NCBI GenBank assembly: GCA_032158295.1
Contig: CM063249.1
Location: 5,967,195 to 6,031,194, forward strand
Length of the DNA stretch: 64,000 nt
Origin: Pycnopodia helianthoides
Taxonomy: Eukaryota; Echinodermata; Asteroidea; Forcipulatida; Asteriidae
Direction of reading: 5' to 3'
The translations under genes were made by a program, and so were the position numbers. Positions 39,417-51,300 of the stretch are shown here, piece by piece. Under the pieces are notes generated by a model. It saw only the letters and a program-made list of their open reading frames with translations. It was not told the origin of the DNA and ran no database searches. Every line of letters begins with the position of its first letter. The first letter of the stretch is position 1.

Positions 39417-42400
39417 TGGCCTAAACTTACGGCGTGGGGTCCAGGGGCCCGCTTAAGGGCCCAGGTCCAGGGGCGAAGCCCTATGGGCGGGGGTTCATGG
39501 GGGCGGAACTGTTAGGTTTTAGCATGTCTGATAGGCCTAGAAAAGCTCTCCTTGCTATAAATATTTACATTACATTGCTATAAAACTTAGACTGGGTTCG
39601 CAGACACACAGAACGAGAGACAGTTTGATACGGTAGCGTTTTCACATTGTGTTTTGGTCTTATTACAAAGTAGTATTTAAAACGAGGCAACAACGTTGTG
39701 GAAAAGTTGTATTGTGGTCTCATTCAAACGTAGTAATTATGTTGCACGTTGCCTTCACGTTGTATTTAGGTATTAATAATGACGATAATAATTACTATTA
39801 TAATGATAATAGTTATAGTGCACCGGTATAAAAAGTGCACCTACTCATGGCGCAGTAAACTGGAAAAATATCTGCAGGAAAAATAACTGCAGGAAAAATA
39901 AACATATATATTAACAACTACCTGTAAGAATACAAAACGGTATACTTTTTGGACTGTAAAGCTTGAGTGAACAACAAATGTAGTATTTGCGTTGTGGCGG
40001 TCGAACTATTTTGGCAACATTAACATGTAATAAAGTTGACGTGATCACGTGGCATCATGTTGTATTTTGGTATTGTAAAAAAAGTGTAGTATATAGACCT
40101 TTCTTTTGTTGATCAACAAACCGCGCTGGTTGGCATGGAGGGCCGAATGTTAGCAAAACATTCAATCGCGGGTGCAGATGACGTTGTGACCAAATTCAAC
40201 CTTTCTGCAAACTTCCAATACAAAAAGTACATCTTATGATTGGTTGCTTTGTTCCCAACAACTTCAACACTATTTTTCGAATATTTCTGTAACATTGTTA
40301 CAAACTGTGGCTATCCGTTTTTGCTTTGCATTTATGGCTTCACATGGTTTTCCAACCTTGGTTGGCAAAAACTCGGGCTGTGACGTTGCAAAAGAAAGGT
40401 CCGTTCAAGTTGTGACTGCCACATTGTCTCAACGTTTGAACTACCATTAAGTACGTTGTAAGCGTTGTGGGCCTTTAAGTTTTATCACAACGTGGTATCT
40501 TTGATTTTACCATCACGTTGTGAAAACGTATTTTAGTTTGATTGCCACAAGATTCGTTATTTGTTTACAATTCCATCGTAAACAATGTATTTCAGTTTGT
40601 GTGGGCGAATTATTCACGATGAGACCATCATGTTGATTAGTTCAAACAGCTGGTTGGGATGGTTTTTATTGTGATCATTAATTAGCTTACAACTATTAGT
40701 ATGATGTCTGACGTATATGAATTGCCGGTTGTCATAAATAAAATAGCCACTCGATGAGCGTTGCCATCACACAGGCATTTAATGATCAATTTGAAAGTAC
40801 CAATTATAAATTACTTTCAATGGGGGCTTATTGTGTCAAACGGCCTGTGCGCGGTGTGGGAGGGGATTCTTACCCCCGCCCCCTAGCATTCCAAGCCGTG
40901 TACGGAGTATTCTTTAAATAAACATTGTCCTCTGGTCGGATTTTCTATCCTCACTTAGGCAATTTTGTCCCCCACTAAAAGCCAATTGCTCTAAAAATCC
41001 AAATTTGTTCATTCATGTTTCAAAGACACTTTCGAAGTTTGGAGTAACTTAATTCGGGTTCTTTTGAATTTGCTTTGCTTCAGTTTTGTAGAACGAAGAG
41101 ACAACGTTCGAGAATGGTCAGGTTGTGATACCAGCGAACTCAAAGCAGCAGCACTGGAAAGACAGGCTGTGGTGGGAGAGGTTACCAGTGGTCCCAGTGG
41201 GGTACAGTTGAGGAGGAGACCACGGGAAAATGCCTCTGTCTAACATTACGTTACAAGACCAACGTTTCCGTTCAGGTACCATACTCTCGGTCTCACTTGC
41301 CTCATTGAGCAGCGTGCAGAAAGATTGCATGTATGTTTGTACATCCCCTTGGCAGGAACATAGCAGGGAGACGGGGTGCCAAACTCTAGTTGAATTTGCC
41401 ACTGGAATCATCCAAAGTACTGTCTATTGAAAATTAACATGACAACGTAAATATCGCATATGCAAACTAGTACATAGGGCTTAGAAGTTGTAAAATACCT
41501 TTGATAATATTTACCAAATTTATTAACTATAGGCCTTATACTCATGTCTTCATTTATTTGTCTAAACCGTCAAACGAACTGTTGACATGTTAATGTAATT
41601 TTACTTTCAAAAATATTTATGAAGTGTAAAAACTATTATAACATTATAAAGCTCATGACTGCTAAAGACAAGAAACTGGTCTGTATAAACAGTACATCCT
41701 TTGCATGGAGTACCTACAGGTGCAGTAGCGTCAGGCAACGGCTACGTGCAGTATCCTGGTAATTTTGCATTATTGAAAAATAATTCATTGATCCTGTTGA
41801 CATATCAAGTAATAATAAAAACTATTATTTAATTAACTGATATAGCATTCAAACCCATGCGCTGTGTGTTTCCTTTAATACTCACTGAGCACACAGCTGC
41901 GCGTGTATAGTTCATTACAAGGCAGTAATTCGGTCGGATTTTGTATGCTATACTTGACATTGATATGACATAGAAGAATACAAAATAAATGTGGCAGACG
42001 AGATGTCTATATAGCTGACCAGATAATGTCATGTTGCATTAACACAAACGATAGAACCGAATACGGAACCACATTTTTTGAACCGTAATAGTACACGGCA
42101 GTTGAGCTCTGCAAAAAACTCTGACATGGACGAGTGGCTGAGTGTATCTACATGAATAAAACATAGATGGCAATTACACAGCAACCATTAATATGGTGCT
42201 TCTCTAAACTTTACTAGTATTACTTGCTTCGACCTCGCTATCCTTTTAGTCGTTTGCGCATGTTTTTTGTTTTAAATTATTTTCCAACACTACAGAAATA
42301 GGATGATAAGACTGCAGTGCGGTATAGGGGTCACTCATGAGGCTCATTCATAATTAATGACACATTTTGTTAGTTCGTCAGTTTCTCTTAGGGGAGCAAG

Positions 42401-43024
42401 GTCCTTAATATTATAGACAAGACTAAAAGAGGGTGAGGGGGGGGGGTCAGGTCCCAGGGTTGTTTGTTTATAAATAGGACTCAAATCATCTTAGACAATA
42501 GCCGGGCATTTCAAGAAGTCAATTAGAGATGTTGAACAATTCAATTCAATTCAATGCATATTTATTTTTTTATGTTTACAATGCCAATTTAAACATACAG
42601 TTGAAACAGATAACAATGATTGTATATTTGAAAAGATGGATGCCACATAATTCGACAATAAAATGTATAGAAATTTCAAAGATAATATCGAGTGTAATTA
42701 ACACGTTAGCCAACATGCAGGGGGGAAAAAGTTAAGCATACTGCTTTTGCACATTTCCCTGTGACAGACAAGGACTTGGACACAACAAGGACAATGACAA
42801 TGACAATGACAATGACAATGACAATGAGACCAGACTAGTCAATTTAAATAATTATCCTGTGAACATACCTTGGATGGTGTGGCCCAGTAAAAAAAATAAA
42901 CCTTCCCAGTAGTGGGATACAGACTGGAGCTGACACGCCTAAGAAGTTTAAAAGGTCATTCAAACGTATAATATGTGGGGAAAATAGAAACTAATTCAAT
43001 TGTCATAGTTCGTTTCATATGTAC
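39417..43024. other. Intergenic: no confirmed gene
   Basis: Includes TAGGCCTA at 39532, an AT trinucleotide-rich patch at 39770-39825, a G9 run near 42438 and (CAATT)n at 42536-42555. At 41100-41430 a GC-richer stretch is open on both strands for 66-97 codons but resembles nothing I know. Confidence 0.4.
42786..42828. repeat. (ACAATG)n hexanucleotide repeat
   Basis: Six to seven tandem ACAATG units after AACAAGG. Confidence 0.95.
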
Positions 43025-43027
43025 TAT

Positions 43028-43189
43028 GGCCCTTTTCGAATTCACGGCTTCGGCTCCAAAATCTGCTCAGGCTAGCTAGGCTCCCTCAATTATTTTAACT
43101 CATAGGCATGCTTTGCGGTCAGGGCTTCAGACAAGAAAACTGGGCCTGAAGCCCAATCCGGAGCCGAAGCCGTGGATTCGAAAAGGGCC
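43028..43189. mobile_element. Foldback MITE (GGCCCTTTTCGA family), copy 1
   Basis: Ends GGCCCTTTTCGAATTCACGG and CCGTGGATTCGAAAAGGGCC are inverted repeats continuing over about 30 bp (CTTCGGCTCC / GGAGCCGAAG). TAT lies on each side (43025-43027, 43190-43192). The second copy, in opposite orientation, is at 52027. GG..CC ends with a 3-bp duplication are Harbinger-like. Confidence 0.85.
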
Positions 43190-43192
43190 TAT

Positions 43193-43670
43193 CTTTCACC
43201 ACAGTTGGATACCGCAACTTACAATGCCAGAGGCATTGCGTCTCCTGTTTCTTTTATTCTATGCGCTAATTATTGTTTTAAATAGAGTAACTGTCTTTCT
43301 CCACAAAGTAATGATAGTGACAAGAAAATGGCTGATCACTACATCATTATGAGGGTGTAATAAGGGAACGCTTCAAACAAACTGTCCCCTGTACGATAAT
43401 AATGGGGAATAATTTGAAATAAACAATCGACACATCAATTACTGGTAGGTCTTATTGAGAAGCAACTGATGTCTTCTCAAGAGTTGTTATATTTATTAAT
43501 TTTGTTTACACACTCGTGACAAAGCCGTTACTCAATGACTTGACACCGATTGATACAAGCCTACTCTTTAACACTAAATATTACCACTATTGGCATACTA
43601 CAGGCCTACAGTATAGGCCTATTATAGGCCTATGCCTACTATAATTATAATTATATTCATAATTATAATT
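43193..43670. other. Intergenic: no gene seen
   Basis: AT-rich, with two overlapping TAGGCCTA clusters at 43600-43632 and an ATAATTATAATT palindromic patch at 43640-43668. Confidence 0.4.
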
Positions 43671-43799
43671 TGGGAGGCTAATTATCCTTACTCGCAGCTG
43701 AGAAGCCTGAGTTGTGAAGGACGCGGCTACCTGTTCGAGCCGCAGGCATGCGAGGGCGCCTTTCAGCCAGCCACATCAACCCATTATGACCACGGAGCT

Positions 43800-43995
43800 C
43801 AGCCAGAGATCGAAAGTGGTTGATTTTTTTCCGTAGGGAGGGAAACCGGGAGGGCCCAGAGAAAAACCCTCATGGCATAGGAGCTAACCAACGCACAAGT
43901 CTACTCATATAATATGGCATTAGCCGGGAATCGAACCAGGACCACGTTGGTGAGAGGCGAGCGCCTTACGCACTAGACACCTCAATGCCACTCTA
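43800..43995 (-). mobile_element. SINE-C copy (tRNA-derived)
   Basis: The minus strand has a tRNA-like head with box A-like TAGTGCGTAAGGCGCTCGCC and box B GGTTCGATTCCCGG (about 43915-43985), then a body with TGAGGGTTTTTCTCTGGGCC and CCCGGTTTCCCTCCC. This body type is widespread in invertebrate deuterostomes and differs from SINE-A and SINE-B. Confidence 0.65.
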
Positions 43996-44595
43996 GTCTT
44001 ATTATAGGCTAACTGGAACGATTGGTCGACTATGCCCACTATATACAGGCCTACTCTTGGTCTAGCGGCCCTAAAGGCCTACTATAATAGGCCTGCCGGA
44101 CCTACCATGAATATTGTAGGCCTACTATAATTCTGCTATAAAGGTCTGAGTAAGGGAAAACACAGTTATGATAAAACCGCGTATCAAAGATATCACTGTT
44201 TGCTTTATTTTTGTTTACATGATACATCTTTGTAGTCTAACGGATAATTATAAATACCTATTAAGATTCAAAGCGTTTTTAAATCGATCGGAGAGGCATG
44301 ACTCAGGCAAATTGATTTGGCTGGTTTTCCATATAGTTACAGTCCCACATGATCGATATGAATGACTTGAAGAGCTTGATTGAATTAGCTAGCTGTTTAA
44401 TTACAGAATGGAAACCAATGACTCAATGAAAATAAGAAAATAAGTAATAACTGAGTTTGAATATCAGTGCTGGCAAATGAAACTTGAAATGTTTCCTCTC
44501 TTTCACTTAGATTAAATTTAAAGAGGAGAAAATGGAACTTCAGCTGTTGCAAACTGTTATCAATCAAAAGGACCTGGCAGAGATGCAAAAGAGAA

Positions 44596-44666
44596 GTTTC
44601 GACCCTAGCAGAGTCTTTTTCCGGCTAAAATCCCTTTAGCCTTCGAGACTCTGCTAGGGTCGAAAC
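44596..44666. repeat. 20-bp perfect inverted repeat with 31-bp loop
   Basis: GTTTCGACCCTAGCAGAGTC at 44596-44615 pairs with its exact reverse complement at 44647-44666. The right arm continues GTCAGGCCATTA. A diverged copy of the right arm with similar flanks occurs at 63957-63995 (AGACTCTGCTAGAGTCAGAA), so it is part of a dispersed repeat. Confidence 0.85.
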
Positions 44667-45159
44667 GTCAGGCCATTAGTTTTACTATTATTTTAAATTT
44701 AAAAAGAATAAACAAGCAAATGTCTTTGTTTATTTACTCTGTTATTCCTTTTTAATCAAATCTGTAACAGAGAACTGGACTTCTTTTTTACCTCAGCATT
44801 TAACATGTTTTTTCCCAACCTAAACAATTGTTGATTAAAAGAGCAAAAACAACAAACAAGCTAATAAACGGTCAGCCCAACAACCCCAAAACACACAAAT
44901 AAAAACACACAACAACAACAACAACACTATACGACAACAATACCCGTCGTATTGTTTAGGGCTTAATTATTATAAATATTGTGAAGAAAAACAAGATGTA
45001 TGGAATAGTTCATCTTTGAATTCGTTTTAGAATTTTGAATATATAATTTTAAAAAACAAAAAGCAGAAAACGAGTTCCAAGTTTGCCCTTGAAAAAATTT
45101 AATTCTACAATGTGACATATTTGCAAAATTACTTTACTTAATGACATGACATGCAGATG

Positions 45160-45357
45160 AAGTAATGACTTATATAATAAAAAAAATTAAAAAACAAAAA
45201 TTGTATACAGCCGGCTCTGTATCAACTCTGTCAAAAGAGGGCGCCCTTAATTTGGCAAAAAATAAATAGTGTGTTGCGAAAAAGAAGAAAACATGTGCGA
45301 GTTCATTTAGCGATTTTGTAGTCCTGGTAGTCAGCTGTTGCCAGTTACTTAACAAAA
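45160..45357 (+). promoter_or_regulatory. RBM19 proximal promoter and 5' UTR
   Basis: Immediately upstream of the RBM19 ATG. An A/T-rich AAAAATAAATAG at about 45259-45270 might act as a TATA-like element, and GAGGGCGCCC at 45237-45246 is the only GC-rich word. A five-codon upstream ORF (ATG at about 45294) ends before the start. No TSS can be fixed from sequence alone. Confidence 0.35.
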
Positions 45358-45393
45358 ATGAGTCGACTTATCGTGAAAAACCTTCCCTCGGAG
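45358..45393 (+). CDS. RBM19: RBM19 exon 1
   Basis: 36 bp coding, MSRLIVKNLPSE, containing RNP2 of RRM1. A at -3 before ATG; donor TCGGAG|GTGAGTC; phase 0. Confidence 0.95.
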
Positions 45394-48300
45394 GTGAGTC
45401 GAAAGTTCTAACATTTGAAACAGTTTTTCTATCAACTAAATTGACTTAAACGCTGTGAAAACCGTACAGAACTCGTGTTGGTATGCTGGTTCAGTGTTAA
45501 CTTATCATGCTGCACTTATTACGTGATAAATTATTACTGTGATCAAGATTGATAGTTTTTATAATTATAACGCTTTATCTAAGGCAGTAAGAGCGTCTCA
45601 AAATGCTCATTGGTAGTATTTAGACGGGTTTACAATTTATGTTTGTGCATTATTCAAGCGCTTCTAATTTATTGTAACAAAAGTTGGAAAAAAGTGATAA
45701 ATCCATCATCCACTTTTGTTTTTTAACTAAAAAAGGGCAGTCCACACTGACTGAAAAAGTGAACGCGGTAGGAAAACAATTTGCCATTGGGGATTCGGGA
45801 TTCAAATGCAAAGCATTGATTGATTGGGAGCGATTCCACTGGTCTAAAATACGCAGCAGTCGTCGAACATCCCTGCACAACTGTTAACGTTGGCTACTCT
45901 TTTCTTTATGCGTCAAATTCAAAGAGGGGGCTACACAATTTTGTAGGAACAGCATTTTAGTCAAACTTACCTAGTGCTGGCAATATAATTATCCACTATA
46001 TTAAGAAATAAAGGTATTTTTCTGTAAGTCAGAATAAGTTTGGTCTTAATTAACCCTCCTACTGTCAGTGACTCTTGGCAACATTTTCCAGTGAGTTGAC
46101 CAACTATTTGAAACCATTCGACTGCCAATGTTGTGTACGGTGGCACAACCTGTGCACAGAACTTACTCAGTAAGTTCTGTGCACAGGTTGTGCTGTGTAC
46201 TGTGTAGATTCATTCCCTCATGGTATCATATTGCAGGCTGGCATAGTTTATCTATCATTCAAAACCACTTGAATGGTATTGAACGGTCAGAGAGCAAGAA
46301 GGTTAATGAGTGAATATGTGGTGGTCAAATTCAGTATCTTTTCTCTTCTGTCGTCATGACTTGACTTGATGAAAAAGAAATCCCAGCCAGTAAACTTAAT
46401 ATTTGATACAAGACTCGGACTACCCCAGCCCATTTAACGCTGACCCCATGACTTATTTTTTAAAGCCATTGCATTGGCGTTATTTATGACGCCTAGACGA
46501 ATTGGTTGTGTTTGAAAAAGTGAGTTGTTTCTCACCATCTGACCATTGTTGTCCAGAAAGGACAAAATAAACATGCATCGTATTGCAAATAATGTGTTCT
46601 ATCATACTGGCCAGCCCCAAGTATCAAATCAGGTAAGGTTGAAGGTAACCTAATACTATAGTAAAAAAGTACTTCATACCCTCTGTGTTGGACCATGGTT
46701 GCAAGTCAATTCTTCAAACATTTTGGGAAACAGCGTTCATTGGAAAGAAACTTGTGAAAGAAGCAAATTCTTGCAGTTTCCAGGGTCACAATGTTTGGTG
46801 ACTTGCAGAGTCTTTGTCCAGGCTTTTATAGACTGTATGTCCATGTTAGTCATCCACCTGCAACAATATTTTGTTGTTCCAAAATCTCTCTCATCAATCT
46901 TTGCAGATAAAAGAGGAAAAAATTCGGAATATTTTTGCTGCCCATGGAGAAATCACAGATCTGAAACTGAAGTATACAGCCGCAGGAGTCTTCCGCAAGT
47001 TTGCTTTCGTTGGATTCAGAGCAAAGGAAAGTGCCAAGAAAGCTGTTGAACATTTGAATAAAACATTCATCGACTCATCCAAAATACAGGTTTGTATAAA
47101 AATATAGTGTTGCTTAAAGGAACATTACAGATTTGGTTTTTGCTAACAAAACAGTTTCTTGCAGTGTAAGCACTTTATGTAATCCACCATATACATAAAC
47201 TGACAAACCTGTAGAAGTTTGAGATCGATCGGCCATCTGGGTCACAAGAAAATAGTGAAAAACCGATTACACATTTGCATGAAATCATATAGATTCAACA
47301 CATGAATAAAACGCTCACTGAGCGATAAACTCCAATCGGAAAATTAGTTTATTCATTTCTCATCAAATATGGCATTTCAGACAGACATATTTTAAAGGAT
47401 GTTTTCTACTATCATCATCATTAGATCGTGTAAGTTTTATGTAAATCTGTGATCAAAAAGTATATTTTTTTTAAAGTTTTTTTCTTACCAATTCTGTAAT
47501 GTTCCTTTAAATATCAGTAAGAATGGATGCTGGTCGTGGGTCATCTCAATAGTCTACTCTCTTAGAGGCATTGTGTTTCATAACGATAGGAAACAACTCT
47601 ACCCCAAAGAGGAACTTCATAAGAACGGGGTCAGTTGGGGAAATTTAGAACAAGGGAAAATAGACTAGAGATGGATTTGAACCTGAGACCTCTGAGTTAA
47701 CGTGCCGGCGCTCTTACCAACTGAGCTATCTAGCCCTATGTTGGCGGTCTACACATTTTGTCAATATTGTGGCAAAATAGTCACCTGGTGGCGCAATTAC
47801 TGACCCAGTTCTTGCCAGCGGCGCCGTGTGCGTGGCCAGCGCGTGATCACTGCGTGAGGATCACATGGTCACCATGCAGCGCGGATTCGGCGGCCGCGGT
47901 ACGCACCGAGTGCGATGCAGTAGTTATGCAGCTAGCTAGTGTCTTATGTCTAGGCAGTTGTAGTTTGGCGGGTTTTGGGACGAAGCGTCATAACTTGATC
48001 AGGTCAGTAATTGTTAAACCAGTACATTTGATTAAAGATTAACGTTGAATAAAAGGAATGAACCAGACAAATCATTAAAGTAAGTGTAAGAGGAAGAGAG
48101 GAAGAGTCTGAATAAAACATCGTTGAGTTATTAAATCAAAGAGAATACGGTGCATCAAGGGATTTATTTGAGTGTCCGTTTTAATGGGACAGAAAATATA
48201 TATAGACGCATAACCTACAAGGAAACTTTTAGACCGCTCGAGTTTGCGTTACAATATCTTTGTTCGGGGGTGCCAGTCAGAAGCCATACAACCTGTAACT

Positions 48301-51300
48301 GCTGTACTACCAAGGGATCAGGGATCACACCCAAGTTTACGATACAACCTGGGGAGCGATCACCTTAAGGGGATGCAACTTTTGATTTCAAATATCAAGA
48401 AATATTTCAAGTTATTTTCATGATAACAAAGATATGTCTACAGAGATTATGTTACATAAATATGTGACTGTTTCTACCCATTTTCACTGAGGGATTTTCC
48501 GGATGTTGGACAGATGGATGCAGGGCTCTGCCCACAGTGGTCGGTGCCGGAAAACCCGCCCGGCACTCAGGATTCCACAACCACCACTGCCAGAATTTTC
48601 TCTGTTTCCGAGCACCACACATTTTCCAAATTTTAAAATTACACTTGAAGTTTCCTTTTCAAAGGTTTTCATCGAAATGTAAAATTGGGTATTTACCAGT
48701 AAAAATGGTGAACAAAGCCATTAGTTTTGGTTTCCGGGGAAACAGTTTTCCACCACAAAAGAAATCCTGGGCAGAACCATGTGGATGACAATTTTAATGT
48801 ACAAAACCAACGGGGAAGTCACTCAAAAGTCCAAACAGTGGAAGTGTAAAAAAGAAGTCCTTGATTTACTGGGTTGAGGTACAGTGTGTTATTTTGAAAC
48901 CCCAATTCAAATTGTCTCGATTTAGTACTCATTCTGTTTTCATGTTGATACAAGGTGGAGCTTGCCAAGAACCTCGGGGATGACAGTCTAGCTAGACCAT
49001 GGAGTAAATACTCGGAACAAAGTTCTGCCTTTCAGAACAAGCAAGCCAAGAAGAAAGAGAAGGAAACGGTCAATGAAGAGAATATTCAGGTGAGAGTCTC
49101 ATTTCATCATGTTTTTTGACTATTTTCCTCCTGTTAACTCGACCCCGGCCCCATTGACGCCTGGGCCCGATTTCCGGACCTTGCCCAAAATCCGGACATG
49201 CAATTTTTTAGCGTTAGATTTTTCCTTTTTTTTCTCTCGGATGAAATGGATTTCCGGATTTTTCATCATCGTTGATTCTCATGCCTGGGTGAGACTGTAG
49301 TCTTGGGTCGGTGATAACTTTCTCTGTCTAGGATTTTGCTTGGGATCTTGGGATTTAACCCTAACCTCAATAGTTAGTTAAGTCCCTATTTTATTTGCGT
49401 TTTCTTGATATCGTTTCTTTTCAATTTGACCTGACTATTCTTATTAGCTTCTCTGTAATTATTTTATTTCACATTTTGCATATTTCTCTTCGCAGACTAA
49501 CAAGACCATACAGTTTGAAACTTGGGACGTTTGTCACCAATTTCTCTTCTCAGAACCACCACTTTTAAAGAAGAGATTCTTTTCACCTGTAAAGTAGTTT
49601 CTTCTTACGTTCAGATTTCCTTTCACCTTACGTTTTGTTTGGAGTCTGGTTAACGTAAAAAGAGTAAACTGCCTAAAGACTACATTTGTATTCCTTTTTT
49701 TTTATTTTACAGGGAAAAGATTCTGAAAAACAGAAGCAGAAAAAGGAAGAAGTTGATCCAATAAAAAAGGTAATAAATTATTCATCATTTGCTTTTTGCA
49801 TAAAACATTCAAATTCATTTCTAAAAATGAAAATTTAAAAAACTTCATCTGTGACAGTTTAATAAATAGAGGAGGTTTTCTAAAGATGGATTATAAGGGT
49901 GAAATATTTGTATCTTTTTGATATAAAAGTGGGGTTCTGGGATAAAATTCAGTTTGTGATGCGCTCATTTTGAAATAGATAGAGTCCTTTTGAAAGTGAG
50001 AAAACAATTACAAATCTTAAACCTCAAGCCAAGCTTTTCAATAGCTTGGTAAACTAGTGAAATGAAAAGTTAATTGGTCACACTAAAAAAAATGTTAAGG
50101 GCAAACTCTGCAAAATTCAACAACATTAATCGAACAACGGTTGCAGTTAGTTGTACTTTTTGAAAGGTGGGTGAAGGTGAAGGTTAATAATTATAAATAT
50201 TTGTTTGCTTTTGATTATTTGTTTGCTTTTGATTATTTGTTTATCAAACACTACACTGAACACTATCTGGAATCACAGCTAGAAGACGACCCTGGTTTCC
50301 AAGAATTCCAAGAAGTTCACCAAATACGCAGCAAGAAACCACTCTGGAGCAACGATGCAAAGATAGCTGACCCCCTCACTCAAAGGTCAAAGGTCAAAGG
50401 TGGACAGGGGAAAGAGGGCTTGAACGACTCGGAGGAAGGTGATTGTAATTGCATTTTTTTGTGGTTTTTAATGTAGTCAGAATAGTTCATAATATCATTT
50501 GAAAAGCATTATTTTTAATAATAATACTTGTCTGATTTTACTCTTTAACTCATAATCATATTTATCCAATAGATGGATTGCAATAGACGTCATCAGCCGC
50601 CATCTTTGATGAATTGTACACGCGTGAAGAGCTATCATTGGCTGAGAGTCGTGCGTAGCGCGTACACTTTTCCATTGTTTTAAATCAAAAGATGGCGGTC
50701 AATGACGCGTATTGCAATCCATCTATAGATCTGATAATGACCAAACAAACTTAGCAATGTCGTACTCAATCCAAGATCTAATAGACGTAACATTTTTTGA
50801 GGCAAGAATCTTTGATCTTGATACAAGCTCTCAAGCCTTTTTCCATAACTTTTGGTGTATTGTTTTAAATTCAGCAAAGTGTGGACTCATCTAATTTGTT
50901 ATTTGTTATCGTTTTATGATTTGACTGCAGACTCTGAAGAAGAGTCATCATCCGATGAAGATGCAGAGGAGATGGAAGATGAAGATGAAGATGAAGATGA
51001 AGATGAGAAGATGGAGGAAGATGGAACCAGTAAAGATGCCAATAAATCTGGCATCTCAGACATGGATGTGAGTAAAGACGTAAACTCAACTGTCTCCTGA
51101 AGACAATCAAAACATACAGATCGAAATGCCAGTTCTTTTCGGAACCACCACAACTCATATATAGACATTTCATGTACATGGTGTTACCACAAACCTTTCT
51201 AGCTTGTGGCCACAACCACCTTTTTTATACCACAGGTCATTTTAGTTGGTTAGCAGTTTGCATCAGCTATTTCGCCCATCCCCCCCCCCCATTTTAACAA

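Noticed and set aside
44596..44666. Hammerhead ribozyme
   Set aside because: CGAAAC-GTC is suggestive, but the CUGAUGA core and a fitting stem II/III arrangement are absent. Kept only as a weak finding.
46128..46313. Small ORF across the palindrome in RBM19 intron 1
   Set aside because: Palindromic sequence with no similarity or splice context; considered chance.
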